Both the position numbers and the translations under genes were made by a program. A DNA stretch of 64,000 nt, taken from positions 13,547,499 to 13,611,498 of the forward strand of contig NC_092565.1 in NCBI RefSeq assembly GCF_037975245.1. Direction: 5' to 3'. Position 1 is the first letter of the stretch. Each line of letters starts with the position of its first letter. This document shows, piece after piece, positions 27,151 to 39,090 of the stretch. A model generated the notes under the pieces. That model ran no database searches and was not told where the DNA came from. It saw only the letters and a program-made list of their open reading frames with translations. The DNA comes from Apostichopus japonicus. Taxonomy: Eukaryota; Echinodermata; Holothuroidea; Aspidochirotida; Stichopodidae.

Positions 27151-30100
27151 GATTAACTAATACTTACAGCTCCCCATGTAGGCACGAGCTGTAAAAGATC
27201 GGCAAAAGACGTGCGTCACCGGGGTTCGAACCACCGATGCAAAAGAGAGTCTCGCTCATCAGCCCGGACAGTGCGCCAAGCCATCGCGCCACTGTCTGGA
27301 CTGAGATATTAGGCCGATTAACTAATACTTACAGCTCCCCATGTAGGCACGAGCTGTAAAAGATCGGCAAAAGACGTGCGTCACCGGGGTTCGAACCACC
27401 GATGCAAAAGAGAGTCTCGCTCATCAGCCCGGACAGTGCGCCAAGCCATCGCGCCACTGTCTGGACTGAGATATTAGGCCGATTAACTAATACTTACAGC
27501 TCCCCATGTAGGCACGAGCTCTAAAAGATCGGCAAAAGACGTGCGTCACCGGGGTTCGAACCACCGATGCAAAAGAGAGTCTCGCTCATCAGCCCGGACA
27601 GTGCGCCAAGCCATCGCGCCACTGTCTAGACTGAGATATTAGGCCGATTAACTAATACTTACAGCTCCCCATGTAGGCACGAGCTGTAAAAGATCGGCAA
27701 AAGACGTGCGTCACCGTGGTTCGAACCACCGATGCAAAAGAGAGTCTCGCACATCAGCTCGCACAGTGCGCCAAGCCATCGCGCCACTGTATGGACTGAG
27801 ATATTAGGCCGATTAACTAATACTTACAGCTCCCCATGTAGGCACGAGCTGTAAAAGATCGGCAAAAGACGTGCGTCACCGGGGTTCGAACCACCGATAC
27901 AAAAGAGAGTCTCGCTCATCAGCTCGGACAGTGCGCCAAGCCATCGCGCCACTGTCTGGACTGAGATATTAGGCCGATTAACTAATACTTACAGCTCCCC
28001 ATGTAGGCACGAGCTGTAAAAGATCGGCAAAAGAGGTGCGTCACCGGGGTTCGAACCACCGATGCAAAAGAGAGTCTCGCTCATCAGCCCGGACAGTGCG
28101 CCAAGCCATCGCGCCACTGTCTGGACTGAGATATTAGGCCGATTAACTAATACTTACAGCTCCCCATGTAGGCACGAGCTGTAAAAGATCGGCAAAAGAC
28201 GTGCGTCACCGGGGTTCGAACCACCGATGCAAAAGAGAGTCTCGCTCATCAGCCCGGACAGTGCGCCAAGCCATCGCGCCACTGTCTGGACTGAGATATT
28301 AGGCCGATTAACTAATACTTACAGCTCCCCATGTAGGCACGAGCTGTAAAAGATCGGCAAAAGACGTGCGTCACCGGGGTTCGAACCACCGATGCAAAAG
28401 AGAGTCTCGCACATCAGCTCGCACAGTGCGCCAAGCCATCGCGCCACTGTATGGACTGAGATATTAGTACGATTAACTAATACTTACAGCTCCCCATGTA
28501 GGCACGAGCTGTAAAAGATCGGCAAAAGACGTGCGTCACCGGGGTTCGAACCACCGATGCAAAAGAGAGTCTCGCTCATCAGCTCGCACAGTGCGCCAAG
28601 CCATCGCGCCACTGTATGGACTGAGATATTAGGCCGATTAACTAATACTTACAGCTCCCCATGTAGGCACGAGCTGTAAAAGATCGGCAAAAAACGTGCG
28701 TCACCGGGGTTCGAACCACCGATGCAAAAGAGAGTCTCGCTCATCAGCTCGCACAGTGCGCCAAGCCATCGCGCCACTGTATGGACTGAGATATTAGGCC
28801 GATTAACTAATACTTACAGCTCCCCATGTAGGCACGAGCTGTAAAAGATCGGCAAAAGACGTACGTCACCGGGGTTCGAACCACCGATGCAAAAGAGAGT
28901 CTCGCTCATCAGCTCGCACAGTGCGCCAAGCCATCGCGCCACTGTATGGACTGAGATATTAGGCCGATTAACTAATACTTACAGCTCCCCATGTAGGCAC
29001 GAGCTCTAAAAGATCGGCAAAAGACGTGCGTCACCGGGGTTCGAACCACCGATGCAAAAGAGAGTCTCGCTCATCAGCCCGGACAGTGCGCCAAGCCATC
29101 GCGCCACTGTCTGGACTGAGATATTAGGCCGATTAACTAATATTTACAGCTCCCCATGTAGGCACGAGCTCTAAAAGATCGGCAAAAGACGTACGTCACC
29201 GGGGTTCGAACCACCGATGCAAAAGAGAGTCTCGCTCATCAGCTCGCACAGTGCGCCAAGCCATCGCGCCACTGTATGGACTGAGATATTAGGCCGATTA
29301 ACTAATACTTACAGCTCCCCATGTAGGCACGAGCTGTAAAAGATCGGTAAAAGACGTGCGTCACCGGGGTTCGAACCACCGATGCAAAAGAGAGTCTCGC
29401 TCATCAGCCCGGACAGTGCGCCAAGCCATCGCGCCACTGTCTGGACTGAGATATTAGGCCGATTAACTAATATTTACAGCTCCCCATGTAGGCACGAGCT
29501 CTAAAAGATCGGCAAAAGACGTGCGTCACCGGGGTTCGAACCACCGATGCAAAAGAGAGTCTCGCTCATCAGCTCGCACAGTGCGCCAAGCCATCGCGCC
29601 ACTGTATGGACTGAGATATTAGGCCGATTAACTAATACTTACAGCTCCCCATGTAGGCACGAGCTGTAAAAGATCGGCAAAAGACGTGCGTCACCGGGGT
29701 TCGAACCACCGATGCAAAAGAGAGTCTCGCTCATCAGCTCGCACAGTGCGCCAAGCCATCGCGCCACTGTATGGACTGAGATATTAGGCCGATTAACTAA
29801 TACTTACAGCTCCCCATGTAGGCACGAGCTCTAAAAGATCGGCAAAAGACGTGCGTCACCGGGGTTCGAACCACCGATGCAAAAGAGAGTCTCGCTCATC
29901 AGCTCGCACAGTGCGCCAAGCCATCGCGCCACTGTATGGACTGTGATATTAGGCCGATTAACTAATACTTACAGCTCCCCATGTAGGCACGAGCTGTAAA
30001 AGATCGGCAAAAGACGTGCGTCACCAGGGTTCGAACCACCGATGCAAAAGAGAGTCTCGCTCATCAGCTCGCACAGTGCGCCAAGCCATCGCGCCACTGT

Positions 30101-33100
30101 ATGGACTGAGATATTAGGCCGATTAACTAATACTTACAGCTCCCCATGTAGGCACGAGCTGTAAAAGATCGGCAAAAGACGTGCGTCACCGGGGTTCGAA
30201 CCACCGATGCAAAAGAGAGTCTCGCTCATCAGCACGTACAGTGCGCCAAGCCATCGCGCCACTGTATGGACTGAGATATTAGGCCGATTAACTAATACTT
30301 ACAGCTGCCCATGTAGGCACGAGCAGTAAAAGATCGGCAAAAGACGTACGTCACCGGGGTTCGAACCAGCGATGCAAAAGAGAGTCTCGCTCATCAGCTC
30401 GTACAGTGCGCCAAGCCATCGCGCCACTGTCTGGACTGAGATATTAGGCCGATTAACTAATACTTACAGCTCCCCATGTAGGCACGAGCTGTAAAAGATC
30501 GGCAAAAGACGCACGTCACCGGGGTTCGAACAACCGATGCAAAAGAGAGTCTCGCTCATCAGCTCGTACAGTGCGCCAAGCCATCGCGCCACTGTATGGA
30601 CTGAGATATTAGGCCGATTAACTAATACTTACAGCTCCCCATGTCGGCACGAGCTGTAAAAGATCGGCAAAAGACGTACGTCACCGGGGTTCGAACCACC
30701 GATGCAAAAGAGAGTCTCGCTCATCAGCCCGGACAGTGCGCCAAGCCATCGCGCCACTGTCTGGACTGACATATTAGGCCGAGTATCTAATACTTACAGC
30801 TCCCCATGTCGGCACGAGCTGTAAAAGATCGGCAAAAGACGTACGTCACCGGGGTTCGAACCACCGATGCAAAAGAGAGTCTCGCTCATCAGCTCGGACA
30901 GTGCGCCAAGCCATCGCGCCACTGTATGGACTGAGATATTAGGCCGATTAACTAATACTTACAGCTCCCCATGTAGGCACGAGCTGTAAAAGATCGGCAA
31001 AAGACGTGCGTCACCGGGGTTCGAACCACCGATGCAAAAGAGAGTCTCGCTCATCAGCCCGGACAGTGCGCCAGGCCATCGCGCCACTGTATGGACTGAG
31101 ATATTAACCCGATTAACTAATACTTACAGCTCCCCATGTAGGCACGAGCTGTAAAAGATCGGCAAAATACGTCACCGGGGTTCGAACCACCGATGCAAAA
31201 GAGAGTCTCGCTCATCAGCCCGGACAGTGCGCCAGGCCATCGCGCCACTGTATGGACTGAGATATTAGGCCGATTAACTAATACTTACAACTCCCCATGT
31301 AGGCACGAGCTGTAAAAGATCGGCAAAAGACGTACGTCACCGGGGTTCGAACCACCGATGCAAAAGAGAGTCTCGCTCATCAGCTCGTACAGTGCGCCAA
31401 GCCATCGCGCCACTGTCTGGACTGAGATATTAGGCCGATTAACTAATACTTACAACTCCCCATGTAGGCACGAGCTGTAAAAGATCGGCAAAAGACGTAC
31501 GTCACCGGGGTTCGAACCACCGATGCAAAAGAGAGTCTCGCTCATCAGCTCGTACAGTGCGCCAAGCCATCGCGCCACTGTATGGACTGAGATATTAGGC
31601 CGATTAACTAATACTTACAGCTGCCCATGTAGGCACGAGCTGTAAAAGATCGGCAAAAGACGTACGTCACCGGGGTTCGAACCAGCGATGCAAAAGAGAG
31701 TCTCGCTCATCAGCTCGTACAGTGCGCCGAGCCATCGCGCCACTGTATGGACTGAGATATTAGGCCGATTAACTAATACTTACAGCTGCCCATGTAGGCA
31801 CGAGCTGTAAAAGATCGGCAAAAGACGTACGTCACCGGGGTTCGAACCAGCGATGCAAAAGAGAGTCTCGCTCATCAGCTCGTACAGTGCGCCGAGCCAT
31901 CGCGCCACTGTATGGACTGAGATATTAGGCCGATTAACTAATACTTACAGCTCCCCATGTAGGCACGAGCTGTAAAAGATCGGCAAAAGACGTACGTCAC
32001 CGGGGTTCGAACCACCGATGCAAAAGAGAGTCTCGCTCATCAGCTCGTACAGTGCGCCAAGCCATCGCGCCACTGTATGGACTGAGATATTAGGCCGATT
32101 AACTAATACTTACAGCTCCCCATGTAGGCACGAGCTCTAAAAGATCGGCAAAAGACGTGCGTCACCGGGGTTCGAACCACCGATGCAAAAGAGAGTCTCG
32201 CTCATCAGCCCGGACAGTGCGCCAAGCCATCGCGCCACTGTCTGGACTGAGATATTAGGCCGATTAACTAATACTTACAGCTCCCCATGTAGGCACGAGC
32301 TCTAAAAGATCGGCAAAAGACGTGCGTCACCGGGGTTCGAACCACCGATGCAAAAGAGAGTCTCGCTCATCAGCCCGGACAGTGCGCCAAGCCATCGCGC
32401 CACTGTCTGGACTGAGATATTAGGCCGATTAACTAATACTTACAGCTCCCCATGTAGGCACGAGCTGTAAAAGATCGGCAAAAGACGTACGTCACCGGGG
32501 TTCGAACCACCGATGCAAAAGAGAGTCTCGCTCATCAGCTCGTAAAGTGCGCCAAGCCATCGCGCCACTGTATGGACTGAGATATTAGGCCGATTAACTA
32601 ATACTTACAGCTCCCCATGTAGGCACGAGCTGTAAAAGATCGGCAAAAGACGTACGTCACCGGGGTTCGAACCACCGATGCAAAAGAGAGTCTCGCTCAT
32701 CAGCTCGTACAGTGCGCCAAGCCATCGCGCCACTGTATGGACTGAGATATTAGGCCGATTAACTAATACTTACAGCTCCCCATGTAGGCACGAGCTGTAA
32801 AAGATCGGCAAAAGACGTACGTCACCGGGGTTCGAACCACCGATGCAAAAGAGAGTCTCGCTCATCAGCTCGTACAGTGAGCCAAGCCATCGCGCCACTG
32901 TATGGACTGAGATATTAGGCCGATTAACTAATACTTACAGCTCCCCATGTAGGCACGAGCTGTAAAAGATCGGCAAAAAACGTACGTCACCGGGGTTCGA
33001 ACCACCGATGCAAAAGAGAGTCTCGCTCATCAGCTCGTACAGTGCGCCAAGCCATCGCGCCACTGTATGGACTGAGATATTAGGCCGATTAACTAATACT

Positions 33101-34335
33101 TACAGCTCCACATGAAGGCACGAGCTGTAAAAGATCGGCAAAAGACGCACGTCACCGGGGTTCGAACCAGCGATGCAAAAGAGAGTCTCGCTCATCAGCT
33201 CGTACAGTGCGCCAAGGCATCGCGCCACTGTATGGACTGAGATATTAGGCCGATTAACTAATACTTACAGCTCCCCATGAAGGCACGAGCTGTAAAAGAT
33301 CGGCAAAAGACGCACGTCACCGGGGTTCGAACCACCGATGCAAAAGAGAGTCTTGTTCATCAGCTCGTACAGTGCGCCAAGCCATCGCGCCACTGTATGG
33401 ACTGCGATATTAGGCCGATTAACTAATACTTACAGCTCCCCATGTAGGCACGAGCTGTAAAAGATCGGCAAAAGACGTACGTCACCGGGGTTCGAACCAC
33501 CGATGCAAAAGAGAGTTTCGCTCATCAGCTCGTACAGTGCGCCCAGCCATCGCGCCACTGTATGGACTGAGATATTAGGCCGATTAACTAATACTTACAG
33601 CTCCCCATGTAGGCACGAGCTGTAAAAGATCGGCAAAAGACGTCACCGGGGTTCGAACCACCGATGCAAAAGAGAGTCTCGCTCATCAGCTCGTACAGTG
33701 CGCCATGCCATCGCGCCACTGTATGGACTGAGATATTAGGCCGATTAACTAATACTTACAGCTCCCCATGTAGGCACGAGCTGTAAAAGATCGGCAAAAG
33801 ACGTACGTCACCGGGGTTCGAACCACCGATGCAAAAGAGAGTCTCGCTCATCAGCTCGTACAGTGCGCCATGCCATCGCGCAACTGTATGGACTGAGATA
33901 TTAGGCCGATTAACTAATACTTACAGCTCCCCATGTAGGCACGAGCTGTAAAAGATCGGCAAAAGACGTCACCGGGGTTCGAACCACCGATGCAAAAGAG
34001 AGTCGCGCTCATCAGCTCGTACAGTGCGCCAAGCCATCGCGCAACTGTATGGACTGAGATATTAGGCCGATTAACTAATTGTTACAGCTCCTCATGTTTT
34101 TTCCTCTTTTATTGGGAGATAAGCCCACTGGCTCACCCATTGTCAACATTATTTACAAAGGTATTTATACAGAATTAAAATTTAAGTATGTTATTATTTA
34201 ACTAGAACATTAAATAATATTTATCTTAACATTCACTCACGTTTACGTTAAGAGAAAACTAAATTATTAATCACCACAGAAAAAAGAGATTATATACAAA
34301 AGACAACAATGTCTAAAGCAAATGTGTAAAAATAA

Positions 34336-34985
34336 TGTTGATAACATAATTGATAACATATTTACTAATGATGATTCTGCAAATTAACTCAGGCATATTT
34401 TTAACCGATATTACCGACCACTTTCCCATCTTCCTTGACAATAATTCAAGACTTAGAAACTATAATAGAGATAGTAAACGTATTTGTAATTACAATATAA
34501 ATAATATCAGTAATTTTATTTCCCAATTAGAATGTAAGCAATGGGATGATGTTCTTAATGAAAAGGATGCTAATGTATCCTATAATGTATTTTTTTAATC
34601 ATTTTAGTTATATGTACAATGACTGTTTTCCAGTGCAGGTTATTAATGTAAGGAAGAAACGTAAAAAGAGACATCCTTGGATTACTAGTGGTATATTAAA
34701 ATCAATAAAAAAGAAAAATCAATTGTATAGACGCCAATTAAAGGATCCAACATCGAATAACAAGAAGGTATACCTTATTTATCGAAATAAATTAACACAT
34801 ATTATCAGAACATCAAAGAAACTATACTTTCACAGTAAATTTATCGAGAGCAATAATAACATTAATGGTACCTGGAAAACAGTCAATGAACTCTTACATA
34901 AAAATGCCAGTCAATCGTCATATCCTACGGCCTTTCACCATAACCAAAACGTTGTCACAGACAACCAGGAAATTGCTAATGGTTT
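34336..34985 (+). pseudogene. Endonuclease C-terminus and linker of the CR1-like ORF2 (fragment)
   Basis: About 34,336-34,375 reads IIDNIFTND, the usual LD-x-IFTN end of a non-LTR APE endonuclease. After a frameshift, 34,395-34,430 reads TDITDHFPIFL, the SDHxPI-type motif carrying the catalytic His. A second frameshift near the T-run at 34,588-34,595 leads into the basic linker (34,546-35,001 frame) with HPWITSGILKSIKKKNQLYR and later NGTWKTVNELLHKN. This pattern sits between endonuclease and RT in CR1-group elements. The N-terminal endonuclease motifs are absent, so no enzyme could be made. Confidence 0.8.
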
Positions 34986-36056
34986 AACAATTACTTTGTA
35001 AATGTAGGCCCTTCACTGGCCAGCAAGATTAAACCCCTTGAAAAAGCTGAGATTTTCTTGCATGAAAGCAGAAATCCCAACCCAAACTCTGTGTTCATAT
35101 TCCCCGTGACAGAAGAAGAATTACTGAAAACTATCAACACTGCAATTAAACCCAAAAGGCTGCAGGATATGACGATTTCAGTCCTGATATTATCAAACAG
35201 GCGGCTAAGTATATTGTCACACCACTTGCCCATATTTGTAACCTATCATTTAATACAGGTGTCTTTACAGACAAGTTAAAAATTGCTAAAGTTTTACCAA
35301 TTTACAAAAATGGCCAGAACAATGCATATGAAAATTACCGGCCAATATCGTTACTCTCTTGTTTTGCGAAACTTATAGAAAGACTATTGTTTAATCGTAT
35401 TTGTAGATCCTTGGATAAACACAACATTCTTAACAAACAACAGTACGGATTTTGATACAATCACTCCACTGAGCTCGCCCTGGCAGATGCAATTGATAAT
35501 CTCTACAGTAAACTTGATCAACATAAGACTTGCATTGTTGTATTTCTAGACTTAAGTAAAGCGTTTGATACCATTAATCATTCTATTTTACTGAATAAGT
35601 TGCACTTTAATGGTATAAGAGGTACAACTCTGAATTGGTTCGACAGCTACCTATTTCACCGTTACCAATTTACTGCGTATAAGTCACATAACTCTGATCT
35701 TGCCCAAGTCCCTTGCATGGTGTACCACAGGGATCCATCCTGGGACCTCTGTTATTCATTATTTATGTAAACGACATATGTCAAGTGTCCAATATTGCAA
35801 AAGTTACTTTGTTTGCTGATGACACCACTATTTTTTTTTTGACTCTGACAACATTAGCATCCTACCTATTACTGTATCTAATGAACTAGAAAAGTTTAGT
35901 AACTGGTTTCGGTCAAACAAGCTTTCTATTAATGTCAACAAGACACACTACATTGTTTTTAATTCCTCCAACAACCCTCCTCAAGTTCACAACATTAATA
36001 TGAATGGTACACCAATTAACCATGTTGACTACATAAAATTTTTAGGTGTATGGAAG
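34985..36056 (+). pseudogene. Reverse transcriptase of the CR1-like ORF2 (broken)
   Basis: From 34,986 the frame reads FNNYFVNVGPSLASKIKPL. It shifts by one base near 35,155 and then gives YRPISLLSCFAKLIERL, QYGF and FLDLSKAFDTINH (about 35,542, catalytic Asp of motif A). An in-frame TGA sits at 35,453-35,455 right after QYGF. Another shift precedes [20 protein letters not shown] (35,719) and FADD (35,812-35,823, the catalytic Asp pair). After a T-run shift the frame ends at FLGV followed by a stop near 36,060. Catalytic motifs survive, but at least three frame breaks and one stop make it a pseudogene. Confidence 0.88.
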
Positions 36057-36134
36057 ACTTAAGCTTAATGGAAGACTTCCCTCCGCTTTGTACTTTTGTG
36101 GGAAAACAAATAAATAAGTAAAAATAAATAAATA

Positions 36135-36822
36135 ATGTTCTTAATAACGAGCAGTGCGGATTCCGTCCTGACCATTCTACAGAATTAGCTTTAGCGGATG
36201 CAGTCAACAATATTTATAATAGTCTTGATAAGAAAAATACCTGTGTAGGCGTATTTCTCGACTATCCAAAGCTTTTGACACCATCGATCACAAAATATTA
36301 CTAAGTAAATTAGTTTTTATGGTATCAGAGGAACAACCCTAAACTGGCTAGATAGTTATCTTTCAAATAGATACCAGTACACTTTATATAAAAATTCTAA
36401 ATCTGAACTTGCTAAAATCGCTTGCGGAGTTCCTCAGGGTTCTATACTAGGTCCATTACTATTTATAATTTATTTCAATGATATCGTTAATGTCTCCGAT
36501 ATTGCTAAAATAATATTATTTGCCGACGACACAAATATTTTCTTCGATTCCCAAAATCTACTCTCATCACATAAAACTGTTTCTACTGAACTAACTAAAT
36601 TCCAGCTGGTTTTCAGCAAACAAATTATCTCTTAATATCGAAAAAACTAATTATATGGTGTTTAATGCTAGTCACTCATTCAGATGGGATCACAATATTA
36701 CCATGAATGATAAAATTATTAATCGGGTTAACACTACTAAGTTCTTGGGTGTACACATAGACAATAAACTTTCGTGGCGTGATCACATATATGCAGTCTG
36801 TAACAGAGTGGCTAGAAATACT
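36135..36822 (+). pseudogene. Reverse transcriptase, 5' half, of CR1-like copy 2
   Basis: The reading gives CGFRPDHSTELALADAVNN, FLDYPKAFDTIDH (about 36,253; motif A), [20 protein letters not shown] (about 36,425) and LFADDTNIFFD (about 36,516; motif C). FLGVHIDNKLSWRDH follows at about 36,742. Frameshifts lie near 36,265 (one base lost in LDLSKAFD), 36,312 and 36,600. The ORF is cut at codon RNT by the transposon inserted at 36,824. Confidence 0.88.
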
Positions 36823-36841
36823 GCACTGAAAACTTAAATTG

Positions 36842-37215
36842 GTTTACCGACTAACATAACGTTAGTCCATCTGGTGCCTCTCCCGACTAACATAGCCTTA
36901 GTCAGTTGCTATACCGACTAATTCATTCCTTAGTCAGTTGGATTTCTTAGTCGGTCATCTTAGTCCGTCAGCTTAGTCGATCAACAATTTGGTAGTCGGT
37001 AAATGTGTATTAGTCAGTTACATTAGTTGGTGACATTAGTCGGTCTTTACCGACTAATTTATATGAGCCACCGACTAGTTTATAGCAGGTTTTACATTAG
37101 TCAGGATGGTGCCTCTCCCGACTAACCTTTCTGAGTCGGTATCGACTGACTAGTTGCACTGACTAGAATCACTGAAAGAATTAAACCCGACTAGTTTTAC
37201 TGACTAGCATCACTG
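36842..37215. repeat. Left subterminal repeats of the EnSpm-like element
   Basis: About twenty copies of an 8-10 bp word, in both orientations, occur in 370 bp: ACCGACTAAC, TTAGTCGG, TTAGTCAG, TTAGTCCG and CCGACTAG. In EnSpm/CACTA elements such repeats bind the transposase. The density falls sharply after 37,215. Confidence 0.75.
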
Positions 37216-37839
37216 AAAGAAAAGAGAGCAGAAGAAACACAAATAATGTGTACGTTGGCAGTATTTATTTCTGATAAAACTTCGGATGTCTACAAAGGCT
37301 GACTTTCGACAGATAGAGAAGAAATCACTGTAAATAAAATCTGAAAATCTGTTTTTTTTCCAACAAAGTTAAGACAAGTTAATGGATCAAACATGAATCG
37401 CAAAAGTATAGCACTGCACAATAATGCAAAGTTGAATCTTGGGCAAGGGTTCCTCATGACTTTCGTTTTAAAGTGGTACCCCAAATCGACACCAGTTAAG
37501 TCTTCACGAACAAAGAGTGTTTCTCTTAACTACAAATGGCCTCCCACTTGTCTTCAGGAAGCCAAAATCTGCACCATTATTGACCTGTGAACAGAAAATA
37601 TGATATACGTGTAAGCACATATACAGATATAGCACATGATAACTCACATTATCATAAACATACATTTACATTAAAATTTTATAACATATTGGGAGGTCTA
37701 CATTTAAATCTAGGTCCCTCAAATTATAAGCCAGGAATAGCAGCTTTACCAAATTATTATTAGCTTTGCACAGCATAACACCAAGTTATTTCTCAAAGCT
37801 TAATAATTATGTTAATCATGTTAATAATGATCCCAATAG

Positions 37840-39090
37840 ACCGGGATCCCAGAGGGTTTGGTTAGCTGGGAAGGTAACCAATTGCCTGGTACATCACAAT
37901 GTTCACAGTGCATTCCTGTATATGAAACCTGACGACTGGCAAACCGACTGTGGTGGATGTGGCTGGGAGAGCAATTTTAAAGTCACCTGATAGCTAACCT
38001 AGAGCAGCTTTCATGGTAACCACATCAAAGTAAGAACAATGTGTCAGGTATAGCCCCAAGAGCAACAAATGGCCATCGCCAGTAATTATTGGTGGTGGGA
38101 TACCCCTTCCAGTGATCTATAATTGACCCCTCATGGCTGACCTAGGTCAGCTCATGAGGTAACCACTTGAAACCTACTGGAAAATGTTGGTTAGGACTTC
38201 AGATACAACTGATGGGCATTGCCAGTAATTTTTATTGGTGGGGTAACCCTGCCAGTAGACCCCCAAAATGCCCATCCCCCATTGACCTAGATTAGCTCAT
38301 GAGGTAACCAGTTGAAAACTACTGTAAAATGATTGGCAGGACTCTATATGTAAGGGATGGGCATTTCCAGTAATTTATATTAGTGGGGTACCCCTGCCAG
38401 TAGACCCCCAAAATGCCCCCCCCCCCTCATTGATCTAGGTCAGCTCATGATTTAACCAGTTGAAAACTACTGGAAAATTATTGACAGGATTCTATATGTA
38501 AGGGATGGGCGGACTCTGGCAGTGGTGGCCCACCAATATAAAATACTGGAAATGCCCATCCTTACATATGAAGTGATACCTATCATTTTCCTGTAGGTTT
38601 CAACTGGTCAAATCATGAGTGCACCTAAGTCAATGAGGGGATGGGCATATTGGGGGTCTACTGGCAGGGGTACCCCACCAATAAAAATTACTGGCAATGC
38701 CCATCCCTTGTATCTGAAGTCCTAACCAACATTTTCCAGTACAGTAGGTTTCAAGTGGTTACCTCATGAGCTGACCTAGGTCAGCCATGAGGGGTCAATT
38801 ATAGATCACTGGAAGGGGTATCCCACCACCAATAATTACTGGCGATGGCCATTTGTTGCTCTTGGGGCTATACCTGACACATTGTTCTTACTTTGATGTG
38901 GTTACCATGAAAGCTGCTCTAGGTTAGCTATTAGGTGACTTTAAAATTGCTCTCCCAGCCACATCCACCACAGTCGGTTTGCCAGTCGTCAGGTTTCATA
39001 TACAGGAATGCATTGTGAACATTGTGATGTACCAGGCAATTGGTTACCTTCCCAGCTAACCAATGCCTCTGGACTCCCGCTCTACAGATC
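37840..39090. repeat. Large palindrome with internal 148-bp tandem repeats, inside the EnSpm-like element
   Basis: The left arm (about 37,840-38,515) and right arm (about 38,555-39,090) are inverted copies. For example GCTAACCTAGAGCAGCTTTC (37,993) pairs with GAAAGCTGCTCTAGGTTAGC (38,909). Each arm is built of tandem units of about 148 bp that contain a GACCTAGGTCAGCTCATGAG core, at about 38,140, 38,283 and 38,433 in the left arm. The short loop is near 38,515-38,555. It has no coding capacity. It could be a foldback element inserted into the EnSpm-like element or part of its body; I see no clear target duplication around it. Confidence 0.75.

Larger units (their letters stand above)
1..34097. 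repeat. 165-bp satellite array derived from a tRNA-like (SINE-type) unit, about 206 monomers
   Basis: Head-to-tail monomers of 165 bp fill the first 34 kb. Phase is kept except for a few 4-bp deletions in the GACGTGCGTCACC segment, near 3,300, 7,585, 11,375, 31,174, 33,642 and 33,969. Monomers are mostly well over 95% alike and differ at a small set of positions, for example GGGGTTCG/GTGGTTCG, TGTATGG/TGTCTGG, CCAAGCC/CCAGGCC, GATCGGC/GATAGGC and TTAGGCC/TTAGTAC. Every frame is broken, so it does not code. The last recognisable monomer decays at about 34,097 into AT-rich DNA; the left end lies outside the window. On the minus strand each unit holds a tRNA-like head, so I infer a tandemly amplified tRNA-derived SINE or tRNA pseudogene. 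I cannot tell from sequence whether it is centromeric, pericentromeric or interstitial. Confidence 0.97.
34336..36134 (+). mobile_element. CR1-group non-LTR retrotransposon, 5'-truncated and broken (copy 1)
   Basis: Remnants read in order on the plus strand: the C-terminal end of an APE-type endonuclease, the linker typical of CR1-group ORF2 proteins, and a reverse transcriptase through to the FLGV motif at about 36,045. The rest of the ORF is missing. Instead the sequence passes straight into a 3'-UTR-like segment (GGAAGACTTCCCTCCGCTTT) and an AAATA-rich tail ending near 36,134. Several frameshifts and one in-frame stop make it dead. It starts about 240 bp after the satellite. Family choice (CR1/Daphne/Crack rather than Jockey) rests on the linker and RT wording and is not tested by alignment. 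Confidence 0.85.

Noticed and set aside
1-34097. CRISPR-like array (regular repeats with a variable short segment)
   Set aside because: The repeats are directly adjacent 165-bp monomers with no unique spacers, the variable spot is 5-6 bp, and the surroundings are eukaryotic transposons.
1-34097. Cluster of functional tRNA genes
   Set aside because: There is no acceptor stem, the anticodon arm does not fold convincingly, A-B spacing is long and a TTTT lies between the boxes; tRNA-like origin only.
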